A stretch of DNA of 64,000 nt from Laguncularia racemosa (taxonomy: Eukaryota > Streptophyta > Magnoliopsida > Myrtales > Combretaceae): positions 4,016,501 to 4,080,500 of the forward strand of contig JBBMOL010000037.1 of the NCBI GenBank assembly GCA_037954665.1, written 5' to 3'. The notes under the pieces were generated by a model. The model worked only from the letters and a program-made list of their open reading frames with translations, was not told the DNA's origin and searched no databases. The position numbers were made by a program, and so were the translations under genes. Each line of letters begins with the position of its first letter. Positions within the stretch are counted from its first letter, which is position 1. Below, piece by piece: positions 37,101-47,823 of the stretch.

Positions 37101-40100
37101 AGTAATTTGAGCTTGCTTACTACTTGGTACATCTTGGAACCAGCTATCTTCGTTCTCCATATATTGGAGACTATGTCCTTGAAACCTGCATGATGGATCC
37201 AAAAATTGAAAAATTTGAATGGTATCTTCCTTATCCTCGGGGTGGAGTCTATGTGTGTGATGGTTAAGGAGTGATCGAAGAGAGAGAGGGGGGGGAGCAA
37301 GAACTTGGCTTGGGCGTTTGGAAATGTTTGCATTCAGGATTGGTTGATTAGGACTCGATCTAGAATATGGGATTGTGTTCTTGCCGCTTTGTCCATGTGA
37401 AGAAGTCACCTGTGTACCTTAGGTCCTCAAGCTCAACGTTGGTTAAACATGTTTGAAAGTCGGACATCGCTGGTGTCATACGCCCTCGGCCTCCTTGCTT
37501 CTCGAAGGGATTTCGGGTTGTATTGAAATCTCCAAGACGCCAAGGGAGGGCAGTGAAGGTTGGGGAAATTTCTTCTAAGCTTCTCCATAACAACTTCCTT
37601 TCGCCATCATTGTTAGCACCATAAATGAAGGTCACATTTAATTTGGAAGTGGTGCTGCAATGGGTTGCTATGCAATGCGAAAGCTGGGAACTTTCCTTGA
37701 TGATGTTGATATTCCACACTCTCGGTCGCCATGCTATCTATATACACTTGGGTGCAACTTGGTTGATGGCTACTTGCCATTGTGGACCTAGTCATTGCAT
37801 TACCGTTGTTTCATTGGTGGTGTTAACTTTGGTTTCTAGAATCCTTATAAGGGATACCCTATGAATGTCACACTCCTTTCTAATTTCTACTGCTATAAGA
37901 CATTCCATGCTACTATATTCATGAGTGTGACTAGGTGGAGCCATTAGGGCCAAGGTGAAGGTGCGGTGCTGCTTCCTTTGTTTCTTCTTACGTTTACTAG
38001 AGAAGCTGGAGCCTTTGCTGCCCTTGAAGCTGCTTTTTGGGGTTTTGGACACTTGGTCGAGAAGCTTGGAAAGTGGGGTGTTGTCGTGTTCACTATCATC
38101 GTGGTCCACTGTGTTGCATGCTTCTACTAAGAGTAGGTTGAGAGCTGGGGAGTTGCGTGGAGGCTTGTCGTGCTTGGATGATTCTTGGTTGTTCTGTGTG
38201 TTGGCATGCAAAGGGGTACTTTTGGCTTCTTTCATCTCCATGTCATTGACTTCGAGAGTGGGGGTCGGGGGGGCTGCTTTGGGTTGCATCGTTCTGCCCC
38301 TGATTTGGGTTTTTTTTTGCTGGTCCTAGGGTGTTGCAGACGTGGGGTGGTCTTGGTTGGGTAGTGATTGAGTCCCCTTAGAGCTTTCCGCTTGGTAAGG
38401 AGTGACCGTGGCCCTTCTCTTTTTGGCCTTGGTTGCATGGTTAGCCTGCATCCATTGGTCCTCTGAAGGTTTGGAGGGGCTGACCGGAGTAGGTTGTGTT
38501 GGTTTAGTTATCGTTTGGCATATATGGCCAAACACCTTGCACTTGTTGCAACAGGGAGGTCCATTGGTAATCAACTTGGACAGTGGCCAAGGATCCATCA
38601 GCTTTCTCCACTTCAATTTGCTTGATCAGCTCCCTTCTTCCATCTCTCTCGACAAGGACACACACTTGATTAGGACATTGTCTGGTGGTCGTGAAGGTGT
38701 CAACCTTTATGGGCATGCCCACTCCACTCGCTATATGGCTTATTCCTTCAGCGCAAAGGAGCTCACATGGGATGCAATTGAACGTGGCCCATACTAGAAC
38801 GTGGGTAGGTTAGGACTTGTCTAGCATCATTCCTTTCTTCCACCGTTGAAGGATCAAGTAGCGTTTGGAAAAAAACCATACCTTTTCTAAGATTGGAGTA
38901 ATGTCCTCCTTGTCAAACTAAAAGTAATAGAAGCCTTCTGGATTGGCTAGGACAACTTAGACGCTATGGCGTGGACTAAAGTGTAAGGTATTTTGCGGAC
39001 TATAAAGTAGCCTACTAGCATGGACTTCCAATAGGCCGCTCCTTCATCCTCGATGGTTTTTGGGATCCTGACCTTAGGGATCCCGGTGGGGATGAAGTGG
39101 AGGGGGAAGTCCCACATCGCTAGAGGGGCTTCGTGGAGACACGCATTGGCATATGATTTTGTAGGCGTGGAAGGGGTTGGAATCTAGTTTTCTGGATGTT
39201 TTGGTTGGTTGGTATGGTGAGTAGGTTGGTTTGTGGAATCTAATGCAATTTTGCCAAAAAAGGAAGTGCTTTGGGTGTGGGTATTGGCAAAAGGGATAGA
39301 GGGATAGCTATGTTTGGCGTGGGGGGTTGACAATGTCTCGGCTGGGCCTCCTGCAACAGGGGCATAAGGCTCCAAGTTTTCACTTTTGGGTTAGTCAAAG
39401 CTGTCCTTTCCTAATGGCTTGAAAGGTGACTTTGCTTTTTCCTTATTGGGTTACCTAGGGAATGATGTTTTTGTGGGGCAATCCGGTGAAGGTTGTGGGG
39501 GCTGGTGATAGCCTAGGATACTCTGGTGACCGGAGGGGATTTTTCCAGTTTCACCATGGGGGTGGCGGGGGTCTTCCGTCAACATGTGGTCTGGGTGGGT
39601 GGGTGACTAGGGGTTCGGTTCTTTAGGGGTTGGGTAGTGTTTGTTATTACCTAAAGAAAGTGGTCCTCTAGGGGTGGGGACAGGGGCAGGGGGTAGAGAG
39701 AGGAGAGAGCATTTTCTCACTCTCTCGAGAGAAAATAGGCCTTAGAAGATCATATTTTCAGGTGCTAAATAGCTAAAATAGAAAGTAGATATTCCTTCTT
39801 TTAGTATGATAAATGATAGTGAAACTATTAGGAGATGAAAATACTCTCGACCTTGTGTTCTAGAGAATTGTACTTCAGAACCCATTTTACCAGGTTTATC
39901 ACATTCACTTCAAAGCACAAAGCAATCTACTAGAAAAGAGATAATCAAATAAGGTAACTGGACCACCTACACAAATTGTCTCTAATCAAGCAACCTTCAA
40001 GGGGAAAACGTAATCGAGAATAATAATAATAAACAACTCACAGCTTTCTCATATCGATCTCTCTCAGCAGCAGTGCAAATCTCCGAGGTGCATATCATCC

Positions 40101-40800
40101 GGTGCTCATTCTTCCAGTATATGTCTGTGCAAGCATGAGCAAAAGAAGCCCCGATCAAAATCCTAATATGTCTTATATACATGAATGTCGATCACATTCT
40201 CAAAAAGCCTCACTTCCAAAAAATCAAGCAACATCACAAGAGGCTTCATTTTATATTGATGGATTTTGATCACATTCTCACAAATTAATCAAATTTCACC
40301 TCAAAAACTCTCACATATCCCTACAAATCGCACCTCATGTTCTCAATCCTACCGCACATCAAATATTGAATAATCCTATCGATTCGATCAACAAATCAAG
40401 CCTGAATTTCATAAATCAAAGAATGAACATATCATTTGCAAGGAATTTCTTCATTCTACTTCTATGCTACACAAAATCGTAAAATTCAATCACACTCTCA
40501 CAATCAAATAGAATATCAGATATTTAACCTAAATTAAATAACTGGCTTATGAAACTCAAATACATTGCAGAGAGTGTTTAAACAGAGATGAGATTTTAAA
40601 TCGTAAGGAAAACGGAGATCGAGGATACCTAGGAGCTGGAAACCAGCAAAAGGAACGATGAACAGTGAGGGCTGAATGATTAGAGAGACTAAAGAGACTA
40701 GATTCTTCTTCAAGAACTTAGGGCACGGAATCGTCAAGAGAAGCGCTGCTACTGCTTCTGCTGCCACCACGTAAGTCAATATCATCCATTGTAACGCCAT
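28133..40800 (-). CDS. BAP31-like ER membrane protein (B-cell receptor-associated protein 31-like), four exons with an 11.7-kb intron
   Basis: Complete gene reconstructed by splicing: exon 1 40800-40629, exon 2 40124-40042, exon 3 28368-28313, exon 4 28211-28133 (stop TAG). All junctions are GT-AG and phases match, giving 390 nt or 129 codons, the length I recall for the plant BAP31-like family. Exon 1 begins MALQWMILTYVVAAEA (first membrane helix, residues about 5-24) and carries a second helix, SLFIVPFAGFQLL (about 45-57). Exon 2 encodes DIYWKNEHRMICTSEICTAA. Exon 3 starts IYKAQRNVILCVSACLLYW (third helix). Exon 4 is a charged helix, RICKYYKEIEHLEAIEKK, ending KCKEQ, which fits a KXKXX-type ER retrieval signal. 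In the family these ER proteins are thought to help membrane-protein export and quality control; the plant function is poorly known. Intron 2 contains two retrotransposons. No stop or frameshift is seen, so the gene may still be functional if the intron is removed. Confidence 0.88.
28574..28642 (+). repeat. 69-bp copy of an LTR/internal junction (partner 30147-30215)
   Basis: Identical in all but about two of 69 bases to 30147-30215, in the same orientation. It covers the last bases of the 5' LTR and the first about 50 bases of the internal region of the element at 29851-31911 (AATTTCAATTACTAGCAATG at its start). Sequences outside the 69 bp do not match. Confidence 0.85.
29851..31911 (+). mobile_element. 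Small LTR retrotransposon with decayed gag (Ty3/gypsy-like), inserted in the BAP31-like intron
   Basis: Two diverged LTRs align in the same orientation: 29851-30163 and 31625-31911. Shared landmarks include a GAGTCTA near the start (47 and 46 bases in), an AAGAGTCTA, GGAGCTT(T/C)(A)AGCTTG and an end resembling TA(C)CAGCA. The 3' LTR begins TGTTATG directly after a purine-rich tract (TTTAGGGGG). A 5-bp duplication, ATATT, flanks the element (29846-29850 and 31912-31916). The interior has a gag-like stretch at about 30675-30860 containing FDGIDPLSWIAHTEQYF and MEGKAIHHF, interrupted by stops. No protease, reverse transcriptase or integrase fits in the 1.46-kb interior, so it is a deletion derivative or non-autonomous. 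A primer-binding site was not recognised. Confidence 0.7.
33732..33744. repeat. Target-site duplication of the LINE, 3' side
   Basis: TTTCAGGTGCTAA, identical to 39756-39768. It abuts the element's A-tail, seen as TTTTTT on this strand. Confidence 0.85.
33855..35610 (-). pseudogene. LINE ORF2, C-terminal part: RT palm (FADD), thumb and zf-RVT
   Basis: The segment 35419-35156 holds ERLTHLCFADDLLIFAKGN, the RT active-site block. 34983-34294 continues with the RT C-terminal region (WSGNPQTVSKAKVRWEEV, CGGLGIPNLHLWNKAL). After a frameshift near 34300 the zf-RVT domain follows (WNKSTIPRHSFILCLA, then the Cys/His cluster CYLCQQAAEDHSHLFFSC). Just upstream, the RQGDPISSYLF-type block reads R-stop-GDPISSYSF, a Gln-to-stop change. 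The domain binds and copies the element's own RNA in active relatives. Confidence 0.85.
35563..36486 (-). repeat. 308-bp tandem triplication inside the LINE reverse transcriptase
   Basis: Three near-identical units start at 35563, 35871 and 36179 (each GTGGAAATTACATAG). Each encodes the same RT stretch, with NPTNLGEFRPIACCNVLYK, SLIGREQVAFIPRHKI and QTQKRAPRCTLKVDL. Differences are a handful of bases per copy; the third lacks one G (CTTCTGAGGTC against CTTCTGGAGGTC). Because 308 is not a multiple of three, each junction shifts the frame. The native ends share GTAGGG/AGGGGT, which could have served as microhomology. Confidence 0.93.
36224..37056 (-). pseudogene. LINE ORF2, linker and start of the reverse transcriptase
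   Basis: 37056-36583 contains RLMI-type linker sequence: KQKSRINWLKLGDKNTSFFH, REDGSEAVGEEQVRDLAV and LNKEEICNPV. 36619 onward has FFKETWGIIGQDLTSAIKEF and INSTILTLVPKTPNPTNL, the usual RT entry of plant LINEs. A frameshift near 36590 separates the two parts. Confidence 0.85.
36965..37890 (-). pseudogene. LINE ORF2, apurinic-type endonuclease domain
   Basis: From about 37890 the minus strand reads RILETKV (the EN start with its catalytic Glu), then NVTFIYGANNDGERKLLW, LPWRLGDFNTTRNPFEKQ (the GDFN motif), LEDLRYTGDFFTWTKRQ and, after a frameshift near 37370, LFDHSLTITHI (the SDH-like motif, with FDH here). In active elements this domain nicks the target DNA. Stops and shifts show that it is broken. 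Confidence 0.85.
38230..39660 (-). pseudogene. LINE ORF1 relic: DUF4283-like domain and zinc knuckle
   Basis: In mixed frames the minus strand shows YWKSMLVGYFIVRKIPYTLV, DKEDITPILEKVWFFSKRYL, ILQRWKKGMML and ISHIASGVGMPIKVDTFTT. These correspond in order to the DUF4283 block of plant LINE ORF1 proteins. A zinc-knuckle-like CCNKCKVFGHIC and a Pro/Lys/Ser-rich C-terminal tail (to about 38230) follow. ORF1 products bind element RNA. Frames change several times and stops are present. A possible start ATG lies near 39556, but its frame closes quickly. Confidence 0.75.
39756..39768. repeat. Target-site duplication of the LINE, 5' side
   Basis: TTTCAGGTGCTAA, identical to 33732-33744. Together they define the LINE as 33745-39755. 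Confidence 0.85.
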
Positions 40801-42470
40801 TGTTACTCTCGCTTTCTAGTTCGTTCTCTCTCTCGAATATGAATAAATTAGCTCCGAAGTTTGAACGTTGTGCTTGCTTAACCAACAAGGTTTTTAATAT
40901 TCTTTTTGTGGTTTTAATTGGTCCGGTTACTTTTTATTTTTATAGACGGACAGGTAGATTGACGGTTGTGTACTTGTCAGCAATTAATAAATTTGGAGGA
41001 ATCCATTAAAATAAAAATTTAAAATTAATTATAAAATAAGATATTTAAAAAAATATATTATCAAAATAGGCGATGAAAACATAAATTTAAAATGTATTTT
41101 AGTTGAGCAAAAATTGATTTAAAGTCATGTTCTGAAAACATACTTTTATATAATTTATATTGAAGATGGGTATCACATTGTACTAACAGCACATTTTAGG
41201 CACCCTCAATACAAATTACCTACATTTAAAAAAAATTATAAATTTTAAAACAATATTTTGAAATTTTAAAATTATAAATTTTTTTTAATAAATTACTTTT
41301 TTGTTATTCTTGTGTAAATTTTTAATTTAAAAAAAAATAAAAAATTTAATTTGAGAAAATTTATTATTGAAAAAAAATTATGTAAAGAAAATTATAAATA
41401 AATTTTATAAAAAATTTTGTGAAAAAAATTATAGAAAAAATTGTTTAATAAAAAATGTAAGAGTGTAGTTATAAAAATAGAAAAAATAATTTATTAAAAA
41501 ATATTAATATATTAAAATTTTTAAATAGTAATTTACAAATAATAATTTTTTAAAATTTAAAAAAAAAGAGAAAATCTAAAGAAATTATGAAAAATTTAAT
41601 ATAAATGCAAAAAAATGTAGAAAAATTAAATTAACTTTAAAATTTTTGAAAAAAAATAATTAAAAATTTAATTTAATAAAAAAATTAGTAAAATTTTTTA
41701 AATTTAGTAACAAAAATATAAATTTAAGAAAAATCAACCTTTTATTTTAAAAAATTTCTAGAAAATTTTGGCATTAATGGTGCTTTTGGGAAAATTTTTT
41801 GAAACTTCTACCTCTTTAATTATCACTGAAAAGAAATTACTTATAATAAATAGATACAAATGAAAAAAAAATATGTTAAATATAATAAATTTTTTTTTTT
41901 ATCTTTAAGATAATTGTGTTTTTATTAAATTATTTAGCAATTGAAATGAAAAAGGATTATTCATGATAAGACTGAAAATTACAAACCTAAGTTGCATATT
42001 ATAATAATTGTCAAAGTTTGTAATCCTAAACTCTATATAAATCACAACTTCACCTTTGAATTGAAAGCTTCATTGAAAGGTGTATAATTTGAAAAGAAGC
42101 TATGTAATTAAGAAGAAAACATATGTGAAAGGGTGGAAGAGTAATAAGAATCAAGTACCTAACATAGAAAGAAAGAAAAATTGGAAAAACTTCCAGAACT
42201 TGTATATACATGAGTCATAAATATCGATGAAAAATTTATACGCCAAATGAGATAAAATGGTATGTTATCTTCTGTTGTTTCTTCTCCTATTGAATTGTTG
42301 TACAAGTTGCAAAAATGCGTTTGCGTGCTTTCTAGCTGGCCTTGGATTTGGAGCAATAGGAGTTTATGAGTCCTATGTTGGATGATGTTAGAGGGAATCA
42401 TCGAAGTTACCCATTATTATTCTATTCGCCATATAGATAAATAATTAGCTAATTTACAATAACAGTTAAT
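40801..42470. other. BAP31-like 5' flank grading into A/T low-complexity DNA
   Basis: 40801-41000 is the promoter side of the minus-strand BAP31-like gene; no convincing TATA box was seen. From about 41015 to 41830 the sequence is almost entirely A and T with long A-runs and T-runs and no coding potential. Confidence 0.6.
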
Positions 42471-43970
42471 ATCGGTTGCTTAACCTTCATAATTTAATCT
42501 TCACAATGCACAACAATATTCATCTTTTTCCCATGTAACAAATTTCTTTTTAATTTTTAATTTTTCAAAAATTTTCTTAAAAAAACATTTGTAAGTTTAC
42601 ATAAGAACAAAAGAAAAATTAATTTAATAAATTAAAAATTTTTAAATTTATTTTACAAATAATAAAAAATTTCTTAATTTTGTTAAAAAATTAAAAATTG
42701 AAAAATGGAAAAAAATTCAAAATATTTAATTCATACTTAAAATTGTTTTCATTACAAATAAATTAATATTAACATTTTCATGAAAAGATATTTTTTTTAA
42801 TTATTTTTTTAAGATTATTAAATTACAAATATTTTTTTATAAAAAATTAAAGAATAAACAAAATTTTACATTTAAAATTAACACAAAATTTTTAGCAACC
42901 ATAATGCTCATCTTCTTCACATGTGAACAAAAAATGAATATTTTTTTAATTTTCTTAAAAAATTTAAATTCTCATAAGAATAATGTAAATTTTTAATTTA
43001 TTAAAAAATTCATAATAAATTAAAATTTTTTAAATATTAATTTTAAAATAATAAAAAGTTACTTGATTTTGTTAAAAAATGAAAAAAATTAATATTAAAA
43101 ATTTTGTAAAATATTAAGTTTATATTTAAAAATCTTTTAAATAAAATAAAATAAAATTTACATTTTTCTTTAACATATATTATTTTACTTTAAATTTTTA
43201 AAAATTATTCAATTACAAATATTTTTTAATAAAAATTTAAAGTATAAAAAAAAATTAATTTGAAAAAACAATTTAATGTTTACTTTATAAATATTTTCAT
43301 ACAACAATGATTTTTAGTTAACACAATGTTCATCTCCTTCCAATGTGAGCAAACAAATATATATATATATATTCTTCAATTTTTTTATATTAAATTATCT
43401 TCAAAAAAATTTTCAAAGTTCACATAAGAGGAATACAACAAATAATTTGTTACAAATATTTTAATAAATTTTAAAATTTTTAATATTAATTCAAATATAA
43501 TAAAAAGTTTCCTAATTTGGTTAAAAATTCAAAAAATTTAAAATTTATAAAAAATTCAATATTTATTTTAAATTTAAAAATATTTTTATTGACAATAAGT
43601 TAAATTTACGTTTTCTCAAAAATAGATAATTTTTAATTTAATTTTTTTATAAGTTATTTAATTGCAAACATTTTTTTTTAATTTTACAATATAAACAAAT
43701 TTTTAAATTTTACAAAATATATATATATTTAATGTTTACTTCAAAAATATTTTTATACAACACCCATTTTGCACACAATCCTCTACATAAACATCAAATA
43801 GAACAAATTAATATACTACAAACTAACAACGAGCATCGATATTTGAAGAAAAAATCACTACAAATTATCACAATATTAATATTCTATGATTTTCTAAAAA
43901 GATAAAATTGATATGAAATTTTTAGTTACACAATATTCATCTTCTTTCCATCTAAACTCCTCTAGAACTT
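42470..43970. repeat. AT-rich satellite-like repeat, three to four diverged copies
   Basis: A recurring block of the form ACACAAT(A/G)TTCATCTTCTT followed by CCATGTGAAC appears at about 42505, 42900, 43320 and 43925. Between occurrences are similarly ordered AT-rich blocks (ACATAAGAA..., AATAAAAAGTTTCCTAATTT, GTTAAAAA). Spacing is about 390, 420 and 605 bp. No transposon ends or coding sequence were recognised. Confidence 0.65.
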
Positions 43971-46885
43971 TTTTTAATATGTACGACACACAAACTATTC
44001 ACATAGTAACAAAAAAACTAACTGCCTCATGTTACGTACTATAAAATTTACATAAATCATTTCTAATATATTATAAACTAACAATAAGCACCAATATTAA
44101 AAAAAAACACACATACACACACTAAGAACAATCATAGCTAAGGTTTTTTGGAATGATAAAAATTAATGCAATGAGGAAAAAACTTCAATTATTGATGAAA
44201 ATGCATATCAAAATATGGCTTAATCGAGTTTTTTTGTTGAAGAAATGGAGAGATCTCAACAATTTAGTGAGCTTAATTGATGATCCTTGTAGATTCACAA
44301 GCTTTTCTTCGTTAAACCTGCATAAGGTAGTAAGGGAATTTGCTTTTGTGTGAACAAAAGTGTTCTAGGTTTGTGCTGTATGGGTTTGTGTTATAATATA
44401 GATGTAGTACTGTAGTTAGGAGAAAAAAAATACAATTTCTTAGGGTTTAAGGTATAGGTATGCAAGCAAAATTATTGATGCAGTAGGTGTCCTTCTATGT
44501 GTATGTGATAAAATTATTGGATAATGGGGGTAAGTTTGCAGAAATAATTGAGGGTGAATAATTACTTGAAGGCACACACATGATTCGTGTCTTCATCAGC
44601 TATTTCCACAACATCTTTCTTAGGTAATCTATTTCACGATTATTAAAAAAAAAATTATTTTAGTAGATTCCTCAATAAATTTGCTTTTCTTAACTATGGA
44701 CCTTAAGCTTAAAAAGAAGAAGAAGAAGCAAAGGGAAAAGTAAAAACTATGGAACTCTAAATTACATTTTTCCTATGTGTGAACTAGATATTTATTGTTT
44801 AGTCTACCCAAGACTAGTAGTTTCAAGCCATGGTGGCTATAGTGGTAGTTTAGCTAGATTGTGGTTATGTGGCCAATGTAAAGAAGAAGGAGAAGGTCAA
44901 TTGAGGATATATGTCAATGAATAGGGCTGTAATAGCAATATATAGAGTTCAACATATGAATAGTTATTCATCATTTAGTTGGATTTTTCTCCATGTTGGA
45001 ATAAAGATACATATCGAGTAAATACTATAATATACATTTTATGGAATAAGGAATAAAATTGTTATTCCTTCTCTATTTAATGAAGTTAGATGGGATGTAT
45101 GTGTCACAATCATATTACGTAATTATGCAAACTCAATTGACTATAATTACTTTCAATTTAAGCTTAAGCTATTAAATATCTTATCAAATTGGCTCAATCT
45201 TCAATTAATTCAACTTGATAAGCTTGTGAGTCTAATGAAGTTTGAGTTAAATCTATCTTAAACTTTACTACATTTAAGTTTTAATAAAAATTTATATAGG
45301 TATCACTAAGAGAATGGCTTTAATCCCGTTAACTTATTTTTTTATCGAACAGCCATTACTAGGCATTTTAAGTGCTTAATAATCATTCAATGAAGAATAT
45401 TCACCATGCAAAATGCTAAATATCAATTAATATCTAGTCTCCCATGAATAATGGACTATTTATCATCCTTTACATGGCTACACTACAAGCTTTATGCCTT
45501 ACTTAACCCCATTACCATCACATTTAGCATGTATAGGACCACTACGATGATCCTGCATGATCTCTTGCACCTAAAATTAGACCAAACCTAAATTTATAAA
45601 CCCAAATCCATGGTTACAACCTACATGCCTAACCTAAACTCAATAGCAAATCACCTCCTTTATGAGCTGCATGACTATAACTATAATGTATAAGTCACCA
45701 CTTGAATTGGTTTCATTGAGTGGACCCATGCCAACTTTTGAGTAGAGTGAATCCATTTGGACTCCTACATGTACTAAGATTCACATTTGTAAATGAAAGT
45801 GAACCTAATGGTTCACATCCTTCCAACTAAATAGCTCACATCTTAATGAGTTCACATTCATGGTAGCTTCATCCTTGACTTCATGTTTTGTTGTTTAAAC
45901 CCTCTACCTCAGGTGGCTTGGTTTCTTGGTACCTTACACTTGTTAGTTGCAAGTGGTGCTTCTAAAGCCATGGTATAAGAGCTTTAGACGGTACCTAAGA
46001 TTTAGGGTAAGAGTTGGTTAAGGTTTCTTTTTAAAAAGGCATGGGTATTTTGATCATTTTTATTTAATTATAGTTCTATTCCTTATTGTGTATTTTAGCC
46101 ATGCAAATAGTATCATAGTCTATTTTTTGTCTATGCCATTCTTAATGAACAACATGCTATTGCTATCCCAATCAATTCAGTAAATTGAACATGAAGTTAA
46201 TGAGAATAAATGTAATATTGTGAATAATCAAGTTTAAAAGAGTTTACCTAAGCTTCAAAAAAAAAAAAAAAAATTCAATCACAATCTTGGAGTTTGAGCT
46301 CACAAACGTTTAGCTTAATTTGGTTAATTTACATGTATAGAAATGTGCAATAGGGTTGCAAATAAGTCAAATCAAGTCAAATAATATTGAAATTTAGCTT
46401 GAGCTCAACTTAAAGTCTCAATCTATGATGTGACTAGAACTGCACAAGGTAACTCTCGTACTAAAATAATCTAATTAAAGAAGATCAATTGTCAAAGAAA
46501 AAAAATTTATATGGTTATATAGATAGATGTTAGCCTAGATGTAAGGGAAAAAAAAGGATAAAAAGGATAAGATTAACTAAATTCTTTATAAGACAATAGT
46601 TGCTACAAGAAATTTGATAATCCTTAGTTTGTTATAATTTGTGGATAAGTTGAAAAGAATGGGAATAAATTTAGTACACCTCAATAGTAATGATAAGAAC
46701 AAAAAATTTTAAGAGCTCAATAGTGATGTTATTGATTAAAAGTTGATTTGAAGATCTAATTTATAAAAGTTGCTCTAAGAAACAAAATATGAAGTAATAA
46801 GAAAAGAGATAATTGGATAAACTAAGATTGTAACCAAGATAATAATGAATTTGAAAAGCAAACTAGAGAGTCTATACATGGGATA
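43970..46885. other. Intergenic, no gene; scattered repeat fragments
   Basis: No recognisable coding sequence. A short LTR-end/primer-site-like phrase, ATGGTATAAGAGCTT, near 45972 resembles the tRNA-Met primer site following copia-type LTRs. AAGCTTAAGCT-rich patches near 45150-45240 and 46320-46420 recur at 29110-29400 and 54440-54600. None could be bounded. Confidence 0.35.
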
Positions 46886-46894
46886 TATCAAATT
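46886..46894. repeat. 9-bp target-site duplication, left
   Basis: TATCAAATT, identical to 47126-47134, directly adjoining the MITE. Confidence 0.85.
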
Positions 46895-47125
46895 GGGTAA
46901 ATGTCATATTTAGTACTTGAACTTTGTCTATTTTTGCAATTAACTACCTAAACTTTAAAAGTATAAATTATTACATATAAACTTTTGAATATCATTTATA
47001 GTACCTAATAAAGTAGTTAATTATAAAAATAGGTAAAGTTTGTATAATAAATTAATATATTGAAATTTTAGGTAGTTAATTGAAAAAAATAAATAAAGTT
47101 CAAGTACCAAATATGACATTTATCC
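46895..47125. mobile_element. Mutator-type MITE, 231 bp, long terminal inverted repeats
   Basis: The left end is GGGTAAATGTCATATTTAGT followed by ACTTGAACTTTGTC. The right end in reverse is GGATAAATGTCATATTTGGT followed by ACTTGAACTTTATT. Similarity extends over at least 60 bp (AATTAACTACCTAAA in both arms). The element is flanked by a perfect 9-bp direct repeat, TATCAAATT. Nine-base duplications and long inverted repeats are the hallmark of Mutator-like elements. No coding sequence is present, so it depends on a transposase elsewhere. Confidence 0.88.
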
Positions 47126-47134
47126 TATCAAATT
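47126..47134. repeat. 9-bp target-site duplication, right
   Basis: TATCAAATT, identical to 46886-46894. Confidence 0.85.
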
Positions 47135-47285
47135 AATGCATAATGCAAAAGTGGCACCACAGTTGCTAATTCATTCAACAATTCACTTTCTTATTTTACA
47201 CGCTTTACTTATCTTGCATAAATACTCTTTAGACATAAAATTATAATTAAAATCACATTCAATGAAATATATTTATATAATTGTT

Positions 47286-47823
47286 CATGGTATCAAAGTT
47301 AAAGAAAAAAAATATTCAACTTCCTTGAAATTTGGTCAAAATCCCATTAGACTATATATATATATTCTTCCATCTTAGTCATCGACTTCTTTTTTTTCTC
47401 TAACGACACACAAAATTGGAACTTTACATATAGCTTGACCACCATTTACCTTTTCAACATAGTGCCCAACTAAACTTGACTCCCATATAGAGAACCCTAG
47501 GCTCAATTCCATATAAAGAATCCGACTAGCATTTGGCTTGTGCATAAAGATACTAACTAAACCCGATATGTATATAGAAAGCTAACTAGCCTAAATTAGT
47601 AACACGAGTCGAATATGAAGCACCAAACCAATGCACTCCCAATATGCTCCAACCCTTTAGGATCAACTATCTTTCCTTCCAATATGACTAAATTCATATC
47701 ACAATACAAGTTGTCATGACCAATCTTAGTTGCCTCCTAGTTAATATAACTCAATCCTACATCACTAGGTATCACTAGCTACCCCTTTCCCATGTTATCA
47801 AACACTAACCCACTACCCCTTAT
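47286..47823 (+). other. Possible copia primer-binding site and following non-coding sequence
   Basis: TTCATGGTATCAAAGTTAA at about 47286-47304 resembles the TGGTATCAGAGC primer site next to the 5' LTR of many plant Ty1/copia elements. No matching LTR pair was established. The following 500 bp is pyrimidine/C-rich on this strand without a recognisable product. Confidence 0.25.

Larger units (their letters stand above)
33745..39755 (-). mobile_element. Full-length but dead L1-type LINE retrotransposon (ORF1 plus EN-RT), 6.0 kb
   Basis: Reading on the minus strand from 39755 there is a GC-richer 5' leader, then ORF1 with a DUF4283-like segment (about 39070-38590) and a zinc-knuckle-like CNKCKVFGHIC. 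Next come an AP-type endonuclease (LGDFNTTRNPFEKQGG, TGDFFTWTKRQ, about 37890-37080), a linker with WLKLGDKNTSFFHKA, a reverse transcriptase (LGEFRPIACCNVLYK, then CFADDLLIFAKGN with the catalytic DD) and a terminal zf-RVT domain (LCQQAAEDHSHLFF). It ends in an A-tail and has a perfect 13-bp target-site duplication on both sides. Many frameshifts and stops, for example near 34300 and 37370, make it inactive. It lies in the BAP31-like intron in the same orientation as that gene. Confidence 0.9.
28369..40041 (-). other. Giant intron 2 of the BAP31-like gene (11,673 bp)
   Basis: The donor is GCT followed by GTGAGT (reading down from 40041) and the acceptor is TATTACAG just before 28368. The intron contains a LINE in the same transcriptional direction as the host gene (33745-39755), an LTR element on the opposite strand (29851-31911) and a 69-bp orphan copy of that element's LTR end (28574-28642). 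The remaining sequence (28643-29845, 31917-33731, 39769-40041) is AT-rich without coding features. It includes a (TTC)n at about 30011-30038, inside the LTR, and a (GAA)n near 32334-32351. Confidence 0.85.

Noticed and set aside
38402..38797. 131-codon plus-strand frame and other plus-strand frames over 34.4-38.8 kb
   Set aside because: They are antisense shadows of the LINE ORF1/ORF2 on the minus strand.
40997..43960. Possible gene or ncRNA in the AT-rich block
   Set aside because: Near-absence of G and C and lack of open frames make this non-coding repeat or low-complexity sequence.
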